From positions 39,384 through 103,383 of the forward strand of contig WION01000196.1 in NCBI GenBank assembly GCA_015039365.1: a DNA stretch of 64,000 nt. The letters are read 5' to 3'. Source of the stretch: Amanita rubescens. Taxonomy: Eukaryota > Basidiomycota > Agaricomycetes > Agaricales > Amanitaceae. A program made the translations under genes and the position numbers. Below the pieces are notes generated by a model that saw nothing but the letters and a program-made list of their open reading frames with translations, did not search any database and was not told the DNA's origin. Positions 33,905-45,000 of this stretch are shown here, in pieces (position 1 is the stretch's first letter; each line of letters opens with the position of its first letter).

Positions 33905-36900
33905 ATGTCCCCTCTTCATCGCTCCCAGCTTCGTAGGCTCTATAGCACCTCACGCCCACCCTTAACGGTCGGTATCCGGTGCGTACTACATTGCGGTCCC
34001 GAGTTGCACAATGCTTACCGGTTACCCATTAGCCGTGAAGATCCGCAGAGGATATGGGAGCGTCGAGCTCCTCTTACACCAGAAGACGTCCACTATCTCG
34101 TGTCGGAGATGAAAGTCGATGTCCACGTCGAACCTTGTGATAGACGTGTCTTCCCTGCTACCGAATATGCCAAGGTCTGTATTACAACGGGGCTAAGGGA
34201 CGAATGTAACCACCCGCTCTCTCTTTGTCGAACGATTTTGTTGAACCGTATGCGACGCATGTTTCTCATTTCTAGGCTGGTGCAAAGATTGAACCTTCTT
34301 TGAGACATGCGCATATCATTGTTGGAATCAAAGAGACACCGCTGGATGAGCTTATTACTTCTCCTGTCCCTATGCCGCGGACGTCTACCTCTAGCCAGAC
34401 GTGGTCTGCGCGGACGCATATGATGTTCTCTCACACGGTGAAGGGACAGCCTTACAACACTCCGCTTCTGGCGCGTTTCTTGGCGTCACCAGGATCGAGT
34501 GCTGCTTCAGCCGAATTGTTTCCGCGGTTGGTGGACTATGAACTGTTGACTGATGAAGCTAGTGGAAAGCGAACCGTAGGCTTTGGCTGGTTTGCAGGTG
34601 GTGCGTTTTTTTGCCCTTAAGGTACCATTTTTCTTGTATTCTTCTGACCCTGGGTACTTTTAGTCGCTGGCGTGTTGGAGTCATTGTCCGCAATGGCGCA
34701 TGCACATTTAGAAATTGGAGTGGCATCTCCATTCTTGGTGGGTTTCTCTTTGTACGCTTTAGTATCAGGACATGATTATGTTGTATTAGTATACCCCGCG
34801 TCCCCACACCATGCCTTCCCTACACCAACTTCGAATGGCGTTACATGAAATTGGCGCGAAGATTTTAGCTGATGGCACCCCTAAGCCACTAGGGCCGTTT
34901 GTCATTGGTTTGACAGGGTGAGTCTAAGCCCTTTTGAATTGGTCTATGGAATGCAAATATTACGTACGCCAGGAACGGCAATGTAGCGCAAGGATGCTTG
35001 TCAATGCTGTCGGAGTTGCCTATTCAGCATGTGTCCGTGAAGGATCTTGACGTCCTTGTTCGTGATCCGAGTGAGTGGAACATTACGTTCGGTATTTCGT
35101 TGGCTCTGACGTTACAATACAGACACCAGTTTGCACAAGGTACGGATCGTGGTAAGCGTTACGTTGTCGCATTAACAAACGTGGGACAGATTTATCTCGT
35201 GCATGCCAAACCGCAAGATTATTTTGTGCGTTCGGATGGGAAAGAGTACGACAGGGAATCGTATTACGCTTCCCCTGAATTGTACCATTCTGTGTTTTGC
35301 GACAAGGTGTGTGTGTGTTGATTTATAATGTGACGTGACACCTCTCATATGAACAATAGGTCGCACCCTACTTGACACTGTTCCTGAATGGCATTGGCTG
35401 GTCGAATGGATTCCCCCGGTTGATGAACAATGAGCAGCTCGTCACCGCGCTTAAACGTGCCCAAGAGCTAGGCGGTGCGCGATGCACGAACATTGGAGAC
35501 ATTACCTGCGACGTCGCTGGAGGCTTGGAATTTATGACAAAGGCTACCACGCTCTCCTCGCCATTCTTCAAGGTCCAACCCTCGGACCCGTCTCTTCCCG
35601 GTGTCCAGGTTATGTCAGTCGATATCTTACCCACTTCTATACCCCTTGATGCATCTCGCCATTTCTCTAATGCTCTGATACCTTACTTGGAGAGTGCCAT
35701 GGACTGGTACTCGACCGAGGCAAGTACCCGCCCAGGTTTGGGCAAGGCCTTGGAAAGGGCGACTGTCGCCGTAGGCGGTGCATTGACGGAGAAGCATCGA
35801 TGGCTTCAACAAGGAGTAGACAAGTGGCGCGCGGAGAAGGCGCAAGTCGTCCAACCAGCTGCCAGCACATCCCTCAAGAAGAAGAGAGTGCTGTTACTTG
35901 GAAGCGGTATGGTAGCAGGACCGGCTGTGGACCACATCGCGCAGAGAAAGGACGTCGAGCTTGTCGTTGGTCCGTAGTGTTTTGTGCTCCTTTCTTTGGC
36001 TGCATTTCATTAATTCGTTTTTGGTTACATGTCATCGTCGTCATACTTTGTTCCCTGGAATTCCTGTGTATCTATAGCTAGCAACGTGCTTCATGAATTG
36101 CGATCCCTTACGAAGAAACACGATAATGTGTCTTACAAAGTGGTGGACATGAGTGAGGAAGATGCGTTAGCATCTTTAGTAGCAAATGTGGATGTTGTGA
36201 TAAGGTGAGCACGCGCAAGGTACTAGAATCCTAGTCCACGATTTAACGAAAGCCAACTCCCGTAGTCTTCTACCAGTAGCGTTGCACCCCCGCGCAGCCC
36301 AACTCTGCATCAAGCACCGCAAGCACCTCGTCACTGCATCATACATCTCACCAAGCATGCGCGCTCTACATGAGCAAGCCGTTCGCTCCGACGTTGTCCT
36401 CCTCAACGAAATCGGGCTGGACCCTGGGATCGACCACTGCTCTACCCACGCGCTCCTGGCCCAATTTAGATGGGACGGGAAACGCGTCTTGTCCTTTTCG
36501 TCCTTTTGCGGCGGGTTTCCGGCGCCGGAGAGCGTGCACGAGGTGCCACTTGGGTACAAGTTTAGCTGGACACCGAGAGGCGTGTTGGGTGCTGCGTTGA
36601 ACGGGGCAAGATTTAAACTCGGGGGACAGGTGAAAGAGGTAGAGGGGAACAAGCTGTTGGGCAGCGGGTTCCTCGACGTGCCTGTGTTGAGTGAGGAGGG
36701 TATCAAGTTGGAGGGTCTACCGAATCGGGACAGTATACCGTACGTGGATACGTATGGGCTGGGCAAGTTGGAGGAGTTGAGGACGGTGCTAAGGGGTACG
36801 CTAAGGTACCCTGGGTTTTCAAAGTTGATGTGGGGATTCCGGGAGTTGGGGCTTTTGGAGACGGAGAAGAAAGTCAACGTGCAACACTGGGAGGAACTGG

Positions 36901-37502
36901 TGTCTGCTGCTCTAGCAAGCAAAGTGGGGGATGATGGTGTTTTGAGGTTGGAAACGACCGAGGCGGTGAAGCAGGCATTGGGAGAGGATGAACTGATTGG
37001 AAGTGTTCTGGAGGCAGGCAAGTGGCTGGGGATCGTCAAAGGCGGTGACAAGGGACCGAAGAGGCCAATGCCCAAAGTTCCCAAGGGCGCGTTGGCACCG
37101 ATTGACCTGTTTGCGGTTTTGCTGGGAGACAGACTGAGATATGAGCCAGGCGAGAGGGATATGGTCGTCTTGTCCCATGAGTTTGTTGTTGCCAAGGAGC
37201 ATCAACCAGCAGAGGAAGAGGTGTACAAGTCCTCTCTTGTCGCATACGGCGATCCTAAAGAGGGCGGACATACCGCTATGGCACGGACTGTAGGCATTCC
37301 TGTTGCAATCGCGGCATTAAGGGTGCTGGATGGTAAAGTTGGGCCTGCTCATGGCGTTGTGGGTGTTGTTGGACCATCAGAGCCAAGCGTGTACGAAGCT
37401 GTCCTCGAGGGATTGGAGAAGGTGGGATTGGGGATGGTAGAGCGAAGAGTGGCAGGGATCAAGACGGTTGAGCAGACGCTTGCGGAAGGTACCCGATACT
37501 GA
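33905..37502 (+). CDS. Fused lysine-ketoglutarate reductase / saccharopine dehydrogenase
   Basis: One gene of about 960 residues carries both activities. The N-terminus MSPLHRSQLRRLYSTSRPPL looks like a mitochondrial presequence (basic, Ser/Arg-rich, no acids). LKR half: GIRREDPQRIWERRAPLTPE, VGFGWFAGVAGVLESLSAMA, LTGNGNVAQGCLSMLSELP, ARCTNIGDITCDVAGGLEFM. SDH half: a Rossmann motif LLLGSGMVAGPAVDHI, VTASYISPSMRALHEQAVRS, NEIGLDPGIDHCSTHALLAQ, SYKFSW-type GYKFSWTPRGVLGAALNGAR and LRGTLRYPGF. LKR condenses lysine and 2-oxoglutarate to saccharopine; SDH splits it to glutamate and aminoadipate semialdehyde. Yeast has the partners as separate genes (Lys1, Lys9) used in lysine synthesis. The animal-like order and presequence favour a degradative role, but either direction is possible. 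Confidence 0.9.
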
Positions 37503-37546
37503 GATATCTATTCCATTATCGCATGTGGATATAATACAGTGATAAG

Positions 37547-38759
37547 TCATGAGTATGGGATAGGTGCGAGATATTCGCCAATGAAAAGTTGGTATAGTAG
37601 GCGAAGAGGATTGTAATGAGTTGCGAGGCGAGAAGCAAGCTGGACTTGGAACTGTCAGTCAAAGTTGAAGAGCAAAGGGAACCACTAACTGTAACGGGAA
37701 AAGATAATGGAAAGGGGTAGAGGTTGGCTCTGCGGAGAGTGAGAGGGACTAGGGGTGGCTCAACTAAGGGACTAACCTTGAGTACGAGTAAATGTTTTGG
37801 ATGCTCGGTGGAGAGTTCAACGTAGATTGATCCTGGTATCCTTTCTGGGTCCTTGATACGCAGCACAAGTGCGAAGAGTGGGAAATGATTGAGAAACGCG
37901 ATGAGAATTTCTATTGATGCAAAAAGTAGCAGTATAGCAACACGCAGTGCTGCAAATAGGGCATAGTAGACGAATACGGTGGGAGACAGGAAAGCAAGGA
38001 GAGTGAAGAGGATTGTCCCAAGCAAAAGTTGATCCATGTCGTATTCCCAATAATCGGTACGATGCCGCAGGACGTTGTACCGTTTTCCTGGCTAGAGTCA
38101 ATATAAGCAGTATCATGATCAAGAAACTCACCTCGGAATAAATTGAACAGCGAGCGCGCGGCCAGGATCATGCGCCTGTAAACTATCCTTGAAATAGCAT
38201 ACGACAAAGTGATATGCACTGTCAACAGGGACACAAAGTCGATCAGGAGAGCAAGTGCAAAGGAGGCGCCAATATAGCTAGTAAAAGATGCAACCAGGAG
38301 GATAAATTGAAAGTGGACCACCACGAGACGAACAAGGTGGCTAAACGCGTGAGAGAGCAAGGCAAGGGAATGGGCGTAGAGTCTGCTAAGCTCCGTGTTG
38401 AGCTTCAAGCCAGCTGGCCAAGAATCGAGCCAGTGAAGATAGTCATGTATGTTATGGACCAACCATGGCTCGAGCCTATGTGCTAGTAATGCATTGACGT
38501 CATTTTCGTTTAAGAAGGAGGCAACTGCAAAACCGATGGTGACGTCGTTGAGGATGAGCCAGAGAGTATTAAAAAAAGCGTTGTAATCGAGTTCGCATCG
38601 GAGAAGAGCGATGAGCTGGCGTGCGCGAAGGGCAGCCTGGTTAAGAGCAGCGGAAGGGGAAGCGAGGCCGGTATGCGGCGGGAGAACGAGAAGAGCGCGG
38701 CCATCGTCGGTGTAAAAGCGGCGGGAGCGGCGGGAATGACGGCGGAAAGTAACGTTCAT
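37547..38759 (-). CDS. GPI1: GPI-GlcNAc transferase subunit Gpi1 (PIG-Q)
   Basis: Spliced product of about 370 residues. Diagnostic motif HWLDSWPAGLKLNTELSRLY, followed by hydrophobic helices (LVRLVVVHFQFILLVASF; LALLIDFVSLLTVHITLSYA) and YRRMILAARSLFNLFRGKRY, NVLRHRTDYWEYDMDQLLLG, TILFTLLAFLSPTVFVYYAL. The end reads SQPLPLSIIFSRYIQLASRL, then ATHYNPLRLLYQLFIGEYLA, a clear Gpi1 C-terminus. Gpi1 is a membrane subunit of the ER complex that adds GlcNAc to phosphatidylinositol, the first step of GPI anchor synthesis. It starts MNVTFRRHSRRSRRFYTDDG. Yeast Gpi1 is about 600 residues, so the N-terminal part is shorter here. It is divergent from the Rho gene across only 53 bp. Confidence 0.85.
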
Positions 38760-38812
38760 GCGGCAGTCACGTGTTCTTTCAACCTTTCACTACATTCTAG
38801 TAGCTGCCATCC
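38760..38812. promoter_or_regulatory. 53-bp bidirectional promoter with CACGTG E-box
   Basis: GPI1 (ATG 38759, minus) and the Rho gene (ATG 38813, plus) face away with 53 bp between start codons. A palindromic E-box CACGTG sits at 38768-38773. No TATA. Both 5' UTRs must be very short or overlap the neighbouring gene's coding region. Confidence 0.5.
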
Positions 38813-39511
38813 ATGGACGCTCGTCGCCCAGACCTCAAACGTAAGCTCGTCGTCGTCGGTGACGGTGGCTGCGGAAAGACTTGTCTTCTAATTGTCTACG
38901 CGGAGAACCGCTTTCCGGAGGTGAGCGTCTGCCTCCCCTTCTCAAACACCCCTCACCGTCATTCGAGGCACGTAGGCGTACATACCTACCGTCTTCGAGA
39001 ACTATGTGACCATGGTCAACTTTGAAGGCAAGAACATTGAGCTAGCGCTATGGGACACCGCAGGTCAAGAAGAGTACGATAGGCTCCGACCCTTGAGCTA
39101 CCCAGAGTCAGACGTCATTCTGATTGTCTTCTCGATTGACTTTCCGACGAGTCTCGGGAACGTGCAGGATAAGGTACGTCGCACGCACTTATCGATGTTT
39201 CTGGCTGATCAGGATGGTAGTGGTATCCGGAGGTCGCACACTTTTGCGAGGGAACACCCCTCATTCTTGTCGCAACCAAGACCGACTTGAGGTCAGACGA
39301 CCAAACGCGCCGGATGCTCAGCGCACAGGGTCAGTCTCCAATCTCTTCAGAACAGGGCGCACGTGTAGCAAAGGAAATCGGTGCCAAGTATATAGAGTGC
39401 TCCGCCAAGACAGGCGTGGGTGTCAAAGACGTGTTTCACCTCGCACTTAAGGAAAGCATGAAGGGACGATGGGGCAAGAGACTCAAAGAGAACAAATGCA
39501 TCGTGATCTAA
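38813..39511 (+). CDS. Rho-family small GTPase
   Basis: Three exons (38813-38920, 38976-39173, 39221-39511) encode 198 residues. All G motifs are present: P-loop [14 protein letters not shown], switch [15 protein letters not shown], switch [22 protein letters not shown], and NKxD/SAK equivalents ATKTDLRSD and [12 protein letters not shown] Rho insert helix is present. It ends CIVI, a CaaX box, predicted geranylgeranylated, preceded by a basic stretch ([11 protein letters not shown]). The switch is membrane-associated and likely controls polarity or the cell wall. Sequence is closest in feel to fungal Rho2/RhoA types; Rho1 and Rho3 are alternatives. Junctions close exactly. Confidence 0.93.
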
Positions 39512-39602
39512 CTTCAACCGCCTCATATATGATACCTCGCATTTTTGTTTACCTATACATAATCTCTCTTCCTTGTCTCGTCTCAAGTTGCTGATGTGTC
39601 CA

Positions 39603-41381
39603 CTATTGTATCAAGTAATGCTTAGGGAACCACGCTGGCATGTTCCACTCCTCGTCTTGTAGATCAGCTCTTATCATCTCTGCTATGACTTCTGCACTGC
39701 AAACAGGTAAGTAAGAGATGAAAAGGACTCTGAAGAACGTACCATCCATGGGCTATGGGCATGCCGTGCCCATTGAAACCAACTGATATGTAGTGACCTG
39801 GCGCAATCTGGCCTACCAACGGATGACCTGTTGTTGTGAAGCCCATAATACCAGTCTGCCGAAAATTAACAAAATTGCCTATAAATAATCATAACACACT
39901 TACCCATTCCATCATAACCTTTACCTTCATCTCAACCCCCGAAAATGTACGAGGCAAAAATGCACGCAGTGTTTGACCCACGCTCGAATTGACGAAGCTA
40001 TCGTCAATGACATTTTGTTCGCTTTGGTGTGCCGATTTGCGACCACCTAATAAAAAATTGCCTATAATAATCATAACACACTTACCCATTCCATCATGAC
40101 CTTTACCTTCATCTCATCCCCGAAAATGTACGAGGCAAAAATGCACGCAGGTTTGACCCACGCTCGAATTGACAACGCTATCGTCAATGACATTTTGTTC
40201 GCTTTGGTGTGCCGATTTGCGACCACCTCCAAGGATAATGGTCCTTGACGTGGACGTTGAGTTGGGCCGCGGAAACCAATACTCATCCCCACCGTTGGCC
40301 CAAGATCCTTCTTTGGGTAGAGATATAGACTGCGTAGGAGGGAAAGTTACCTCGGCAGCTATGATTTGTCCTCGCGTTGGAATCATAGTGCCAGAGAGGC
40401 GCGGCAAGAGGTGAGATGCATACCCATTAGTGGCGTGAAGGACGGTGGTACAGTCAATTCTGCCTCTAGGGGTATTTAGCGTCCATCTACGTGTTGGCCG
40501 GGTTGCGTGGTTGATTGAAAGCACAGGTGTATGGGTATGTAAAGTTAGGTTGAGAGAAGGCGACTTGGATGCTTGCGTGTACAACTGCGTCACGAGCTTG
40601 AGTGGCCAGAGATTATACGCAGATGAGGTTCGGTATGCTGGGTATGGTGCACCGTACGTCTGAATTGATACATATGAGAAGCGAGTTGCGGCGAACAATC
40701 TGACAGACGCACCTCGTTCATCTGTGCTGCATCGAACCACTCTAGGTCTTGCGCGGGATTCCAATCCGCCTCAAGAGCAGCTTCGTAATCTGCGCGTGCA
40801 GCAGACTCCATAAAGGGACCGGGGAAGAGCTTGTAATGGCCGCCATGAACAAGATCCACTTGTTCAGAAAGGTTGTGAGCCTTGATGAAAGAAACAATGG
40901 AGGTAGCCGTATGTTGCTCAATAGCATATGATTTGATAGCTTCGGGAGTACCGTAGTCAGACTGGCGTGCACGGAAGCCCAGGAAGGGGTTAGGCGTGAG
41001 ATGGCCACCATTCCTACCAGTTGCGCCTGAGCCTACGAGGACATCAGTCGGTTGTAATAGATTAAAGAGAGAGAACTGACAGAATTCCCTAGCTTCTAGA
41101 ATGACAACGCTAAGAGGTAATTCTGACTTTGAGAGGTAGTATGCAGCGGATACGCCGCTTATACCAGACCCGATAATGCACACATCTGCCTCTTGAGTGA
41201 GCCTGCCATGGCTGCCCTCCTCTGCTAATGGATTGGCGCCTGAGGTGTTGATCCAGAAAGATTTCGTTGCATTGGGAACGGGTAGGTCGCTTGGAACGAC
41301 GTTAAAAGGAACTTGCGACCGGACGTCGTACGAGTGAGATATGTGCACTATAGTGAGGAGTGTGAGGACAAATGGCAGCAT
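39603..41381 (-). CDS. Secreted-type FAD-dependent amine/amino-acid oxidoreductase (DAO family)
   Basis: Starts MLPFVLTLLTIVHISHSYDV, a signal-peptide-like N-terminus. Rossmann motif DVCIIGSGISGVSAAYYLSK, then SGATGRNGGHLTPNPFLGFR, the loop typical of the DAO/glycine-oxidase superfamily (PF01266), substrate-domain residues DLVHGGHYKLFP, and C-terminal FAD contact GFTTTGHPLVGQIAPG and YISVGFNGHGMPIAHGCAEV. It ends FPKHYLIQ-stop at 39603. A fungal secreted or vesicular oxidase of amino compounds is likely; the substrate is unknown. An internal 180-bp tandem duplication breaks the gene unless the first copy is spliced out (see 39867-40226). An upstream ATG at 41396 is rejected because it overlaps the tRNA. 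Confidence 0.85.
39867..40226 (-). repeat. 180-bp tandem exon duplication inside the FAD oxidoreductase
   Basis: Two adjacent copies, read 5' to 3' on the gene strand: copy A 40226-40047 and copy B 40046-39867, nearly identical, each spanning most of one exon plus the start of the next intron (gtaagtgtgttatgatta). Copy A lacks single bases in the CAAACxCTG word and in the G-run before TGAGATGAAGG, so its frame ends early; copy B stays open (VGQTLRAFLPRTFSGVEMKV). The copies differ by several substitutions as well, so this is not simply a duplicated contig end. Joining G|GTGGTC at the start of A to ...TTATTAG|GTGGTC at the start of B removes exactly 180 nt and restores ILGGGRKSAH. Confidence 0.85.
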
Positions 41382-41392
41382 GAAAAAGTTAT

Positions 41393-41463
41393 ACACCGAA
41401 CGGGAATCGAACCCGTGCCGCTTGCTTGGAAGGCAAGCATGATAACCACTTCACCATCGGTGT
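41393..41463 (-). tRNA. tRNA-Gly (anticodon UCC)
   Basis: A 71-nt cloverleaf on the minus strand. Acceptor arms ACACCGA and TCGGTGT pair over 7 bp, the anticodon stem CTTGC/GCAAG holds loop CTTCCAA, giving UCC, and the T arm reads CGGGTTCGATTCCCG. The D arm (TGGTGAAGTGGTTATCA) carries the A-box pattern and the GGTTCGATTCC the B box of an internal pol III promoter. No intron. It lies 11 bp upstream of the ATG of the FAD oxidoreductase on the same strand. Confidence 0.93.
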
Positions 41464-42067
41464 TCTTACTGAGCTCTCTATGATATTAATTCAAATGTCA
41501 TCATATTATCAACACGCAGCATCCTCCAACTACCACCAGCCGATGGAGCAAGCTTTTCGCATCATATCAACCGAAATTTATGAATATCGAATGCCGATGT
41601 CGAGAGCCCAGACAGCTTTCCATCAAGCCTTGCTAATTTATACCGTTACATCACGTTGCAGTGTCGCGGCCCCGTAGCAAGCCATAGCAATGCCTTGAAA
41701 TGGGACTTCTCGCCAGGTCAAAATTCTTAGTAAGGATTTCAAAACATGACAATGTATTATAATGTCAATTGTAATGAATTGCAATAGTATACAGTCTTTT
41801 TGGGGGGGTAAAACATGTTTGGGTCCATAATTGAAGCAAGGTAACATAACCATCGTCAAGACGTCCAACCTCCAGAGTCTGCTGTAATTTAAATCATTGT
41901 TCAGGTGAAGCTTACATAATGAAATGCTTTTAAAATTAATCACCATCTTAGATCCCAGTGCAAATCAGAGATCAGCGCCCCACCGTGATACGGCTGTGCC
42001 TTCACAGCTCTGAATGTGCTCCCACCTCCTCAACTAGCTTGCGAAAGCTAGAATTTCATAGATCACA
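41464..42067. other. Spacer between tRNA-Gly and HeLo-TPR gene
   Basis: About 600 bp without a supported gene. AT-rich with a gggggg run near 41805. It likely carries the promoter of the gene starting at 42068 (no TATA seen in the last 100 bp). Confidence 0.4.
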
Positions 42068-45000
42068 ATGGATATCGCAGGTTTCGTGTTCGGCGTTGTT
42101 TCCCTATGGAAAACATGCGTTGAAATCTTCGAAGTTATTGACTCGGGCAGAAAGTATGGAATGGAACACGAGATCCTCCGCGTCAAACTGGAAGTAGAAA
42201 GAATCCGGCTTGTCACTTGGGGAGGCGCAGTTGGTTTAAGTGAAGTTGAGCACGGTCGACCAAGTCCGCATGCTCGGCTAAACCAGGACGACGTACGTGC
42301 TACTGTACTGCGTCTCTTAGGTTGCATACAGCATGTTTTCGAGAACACGAAAAGGCTCCAAGACAGTTACGGCCTCCGTCCGGTCACTCATACGCCAGAC
42401 CAAGTGGATGATGACGGACGTCCAACACAGTCACAGCTAATTCTAGGTCCCATCTTCCAGCGATCTTACAAAACATTGTGGGAGTTGGCGAAAAATCGAC
42501 AGCGCGGTACTCCACTTCATAAGAAGACGACGTGGGCTATCCACGACAAGAAAAAGTTTGGAGAAATGGTATCGGAGATCAAAGGGTTCAACGACAATTT
42601 GGAAAGCCTCTTTCCGGACATCAAGAGATATACATCTGAGAACATAAGAAACGAGATCAACCAGAGTGAGGACATTAACGCCCTGCAAACACTCGAGGAA
42701 GCTACTATGGACCAACACGAGGACATATCCTCTGCGGCTAGCGATCGACTCGAGGTGATGGGGGCCACGTCTGTTGTGCGATCACGAATGTCTTGGGATC
42801 AGCACACCATTACCGAAGAGACCAACAGTGCCTCGCAGCATATTAGAAGGGTTAATGCTGATGCTGAAGTTGGTGCCGGAAGCCATACAGAAGAAAAGGA
42901 ATTAGACGAGCTTTCGAAGCGAATGGAAGCGGTCGAACTTTATGCGTCGAACAAGAGCGTGGGTGCATTGACGTTAAGCCTGATTGGTCCTCACAGTCAT
43001 TCCGCTCGTGTGTCAGCGCACGTCTACTGGGACGGTAGAAAACCTGATGATACTTGGGATGACCAGGAAAAAGGGTTCGTGAAGAACTCGCATGCTACAT
43101 TCGGTTAATCTTCCATCATCGCTTGTCTTTAGATGTAGACTGACAAACTTTAGATCTCTACTACCGGAAGAGATATATCAAGAAGTCTCGACGCAATGAA
43201 TACAGCTCCATTACGGATGAAGATTATGTCCTTTTCGACGTTGAAAGTGATCCAAAATACGAGAACGTGAATCCTGGAACCGTCACAGTCGAAGGCTTTG
43301 GGAGGGAGTGCTGGGATTATGAACTCAATTTTGGCAAGAAGCGAGAGGAAACTATTTTTGTCTCATCCGCAGATCTACCAAACGTCCCTGCGAAAAAACT
43401 CCTGCGTAGGATTGACGAGCTTAGACGTGGTACAAGCAAATTCGGGTGGAACCTCAAGCAAGAGGAAGCTGATTTGAAGGAGTTCTTCGGCAACGCGTGG
43501 TAAGTGCGATTATTCAACCGACCCGCCTCTCTGTTTATTGTGGCAGGCATAACAATGTCTGACTCCATAATTCCAGGACTGTACGTTACGAGACTGGCAA
43601 CCGCTTTGACAACTTGCGCATCGGAGACTTCTACCACTTGCTCAATCGACGAGACATCTTCGCAGATTTCTCATCAAAGTCAAGCATTGGCCTGCAATGG
43701 GGCGGGCCCAAAGACGAAGGCATCGGTATGTGGAACGTCCTTTGGCAAATCATCCTGGCAAAAGAATTAGCCCTACGACTTGGTAATTTTCCGGATGCAT
43801 CTATGAGTGGATTTACGTACAGGGTTCTGGCATCGTTGATTGTCCAGGACCTATGGCTCAGCAACATCGAGATCATCCTGACAGAGGGCAAAATCTTGCC
43901 GGATGACATCAAAAAGCCAGAGACTCTCGAGGAGCAAGCCAAGGCAGAAGAATTCAAATCCAAAGGCAATGAGGCATTGAAGAAGAAGCAGTGGCAGGAC
44001 GCAGTTGACCTCTATACTGAAGCCATTAAAGCTGACCTTAGTAATGCAGTCTACCGTTCCAACAGATCAGCTGCACTTACATCCATGGAGAAATACGGGG
44101 AAGCTCGCGAAGATGCATACATTGCAACTCAGCTGGATCCTAACTATGCCAAAGCATGGGCTCGATTAGGCCTGGCAGAGAAGAAACTTGGCAATCGAAA
44201 GCGAGCACGAGATGCATATGAGCGTGCAGTCAAGGTTGCTGGCAAGGACGCCACAAGTCTGATGAAACAAGAGTTAGCTAATGCCAAAGCGAAGATTAAG
44301 GATGATCTAGAAGCGATTGACAAAGAAACTGACATGGCAGTGAAGGACCTGCTTCGGAAGAATTATCTTGATGAGGACTGGGACATCGCTTTCATGGCGA
44401 CCGAGCTTCACTCCCATGTTCACGAACAACAGGTGGAGGGATTGCTACTCTTTGCTGAGCGGATAAAGTGGCCGTATATCAACGAGGCCCGCAACTATGC
44501 TGAAGACGTTTACGGTAACCTGCGCAGTGGTCAGGTCGTTGACTTGCACCTACACGACTGGTTGTATGGGATGACACTTCCAGGGAAATGGATGTCATTC
44601 AAGGTCATGGCGGCCCTCATCCTCTGCACACCATCCATCTCGAAGAGCTTGGGAGTTGCTCATTATTATGACTGCGGGCTTTCGCTCCCGAAGCGATCGT
44701 ATTGGAGAGCCCGGACCGTGTTGGGCCGGGTCCTTGGTTGTCTCCCTGACGTAGTATCGCTATGTGGATGGATCGGACCGTGTCCATCCCTGGAATTCAT
44801 CCCTCCTCTCCCAGAAGGAGCTACGAAGCTGCGTTACATTCGTCTCAAAGCGCGTCGCGTTGCTCCAATAGACTATACCCCTGACTCTGACAACAATGTA
44901 ATCCATCTCGGCCATCGCCACAACCAATATGAAGCTACACGATTACAAGCCGACGAAGACTTACCAGCCTACCTCGCCGAGATGAAAGATGCTGACAAAT

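Noticed and set aside
36176..37195. Minus-strand 339-codon frame opposite the saccharopine dehydrogenase half
   Set aside because: Antisense of a GC-biased coding exon; the plus strand carries intact family motifs.
39889..40292. Two separate small minus-strand genes
   Set aside because: They are the two copies of the duplicated exon of the FAD oxidoreductase, not independent genes.
41381..41396. Upstream start codon (ATG 41396) for the FAD oxidoreductase
   Set aside because: It overlaps the last bases of the tRNA-Gly; the ATG at 41381 gives a cleaner signal peptide.
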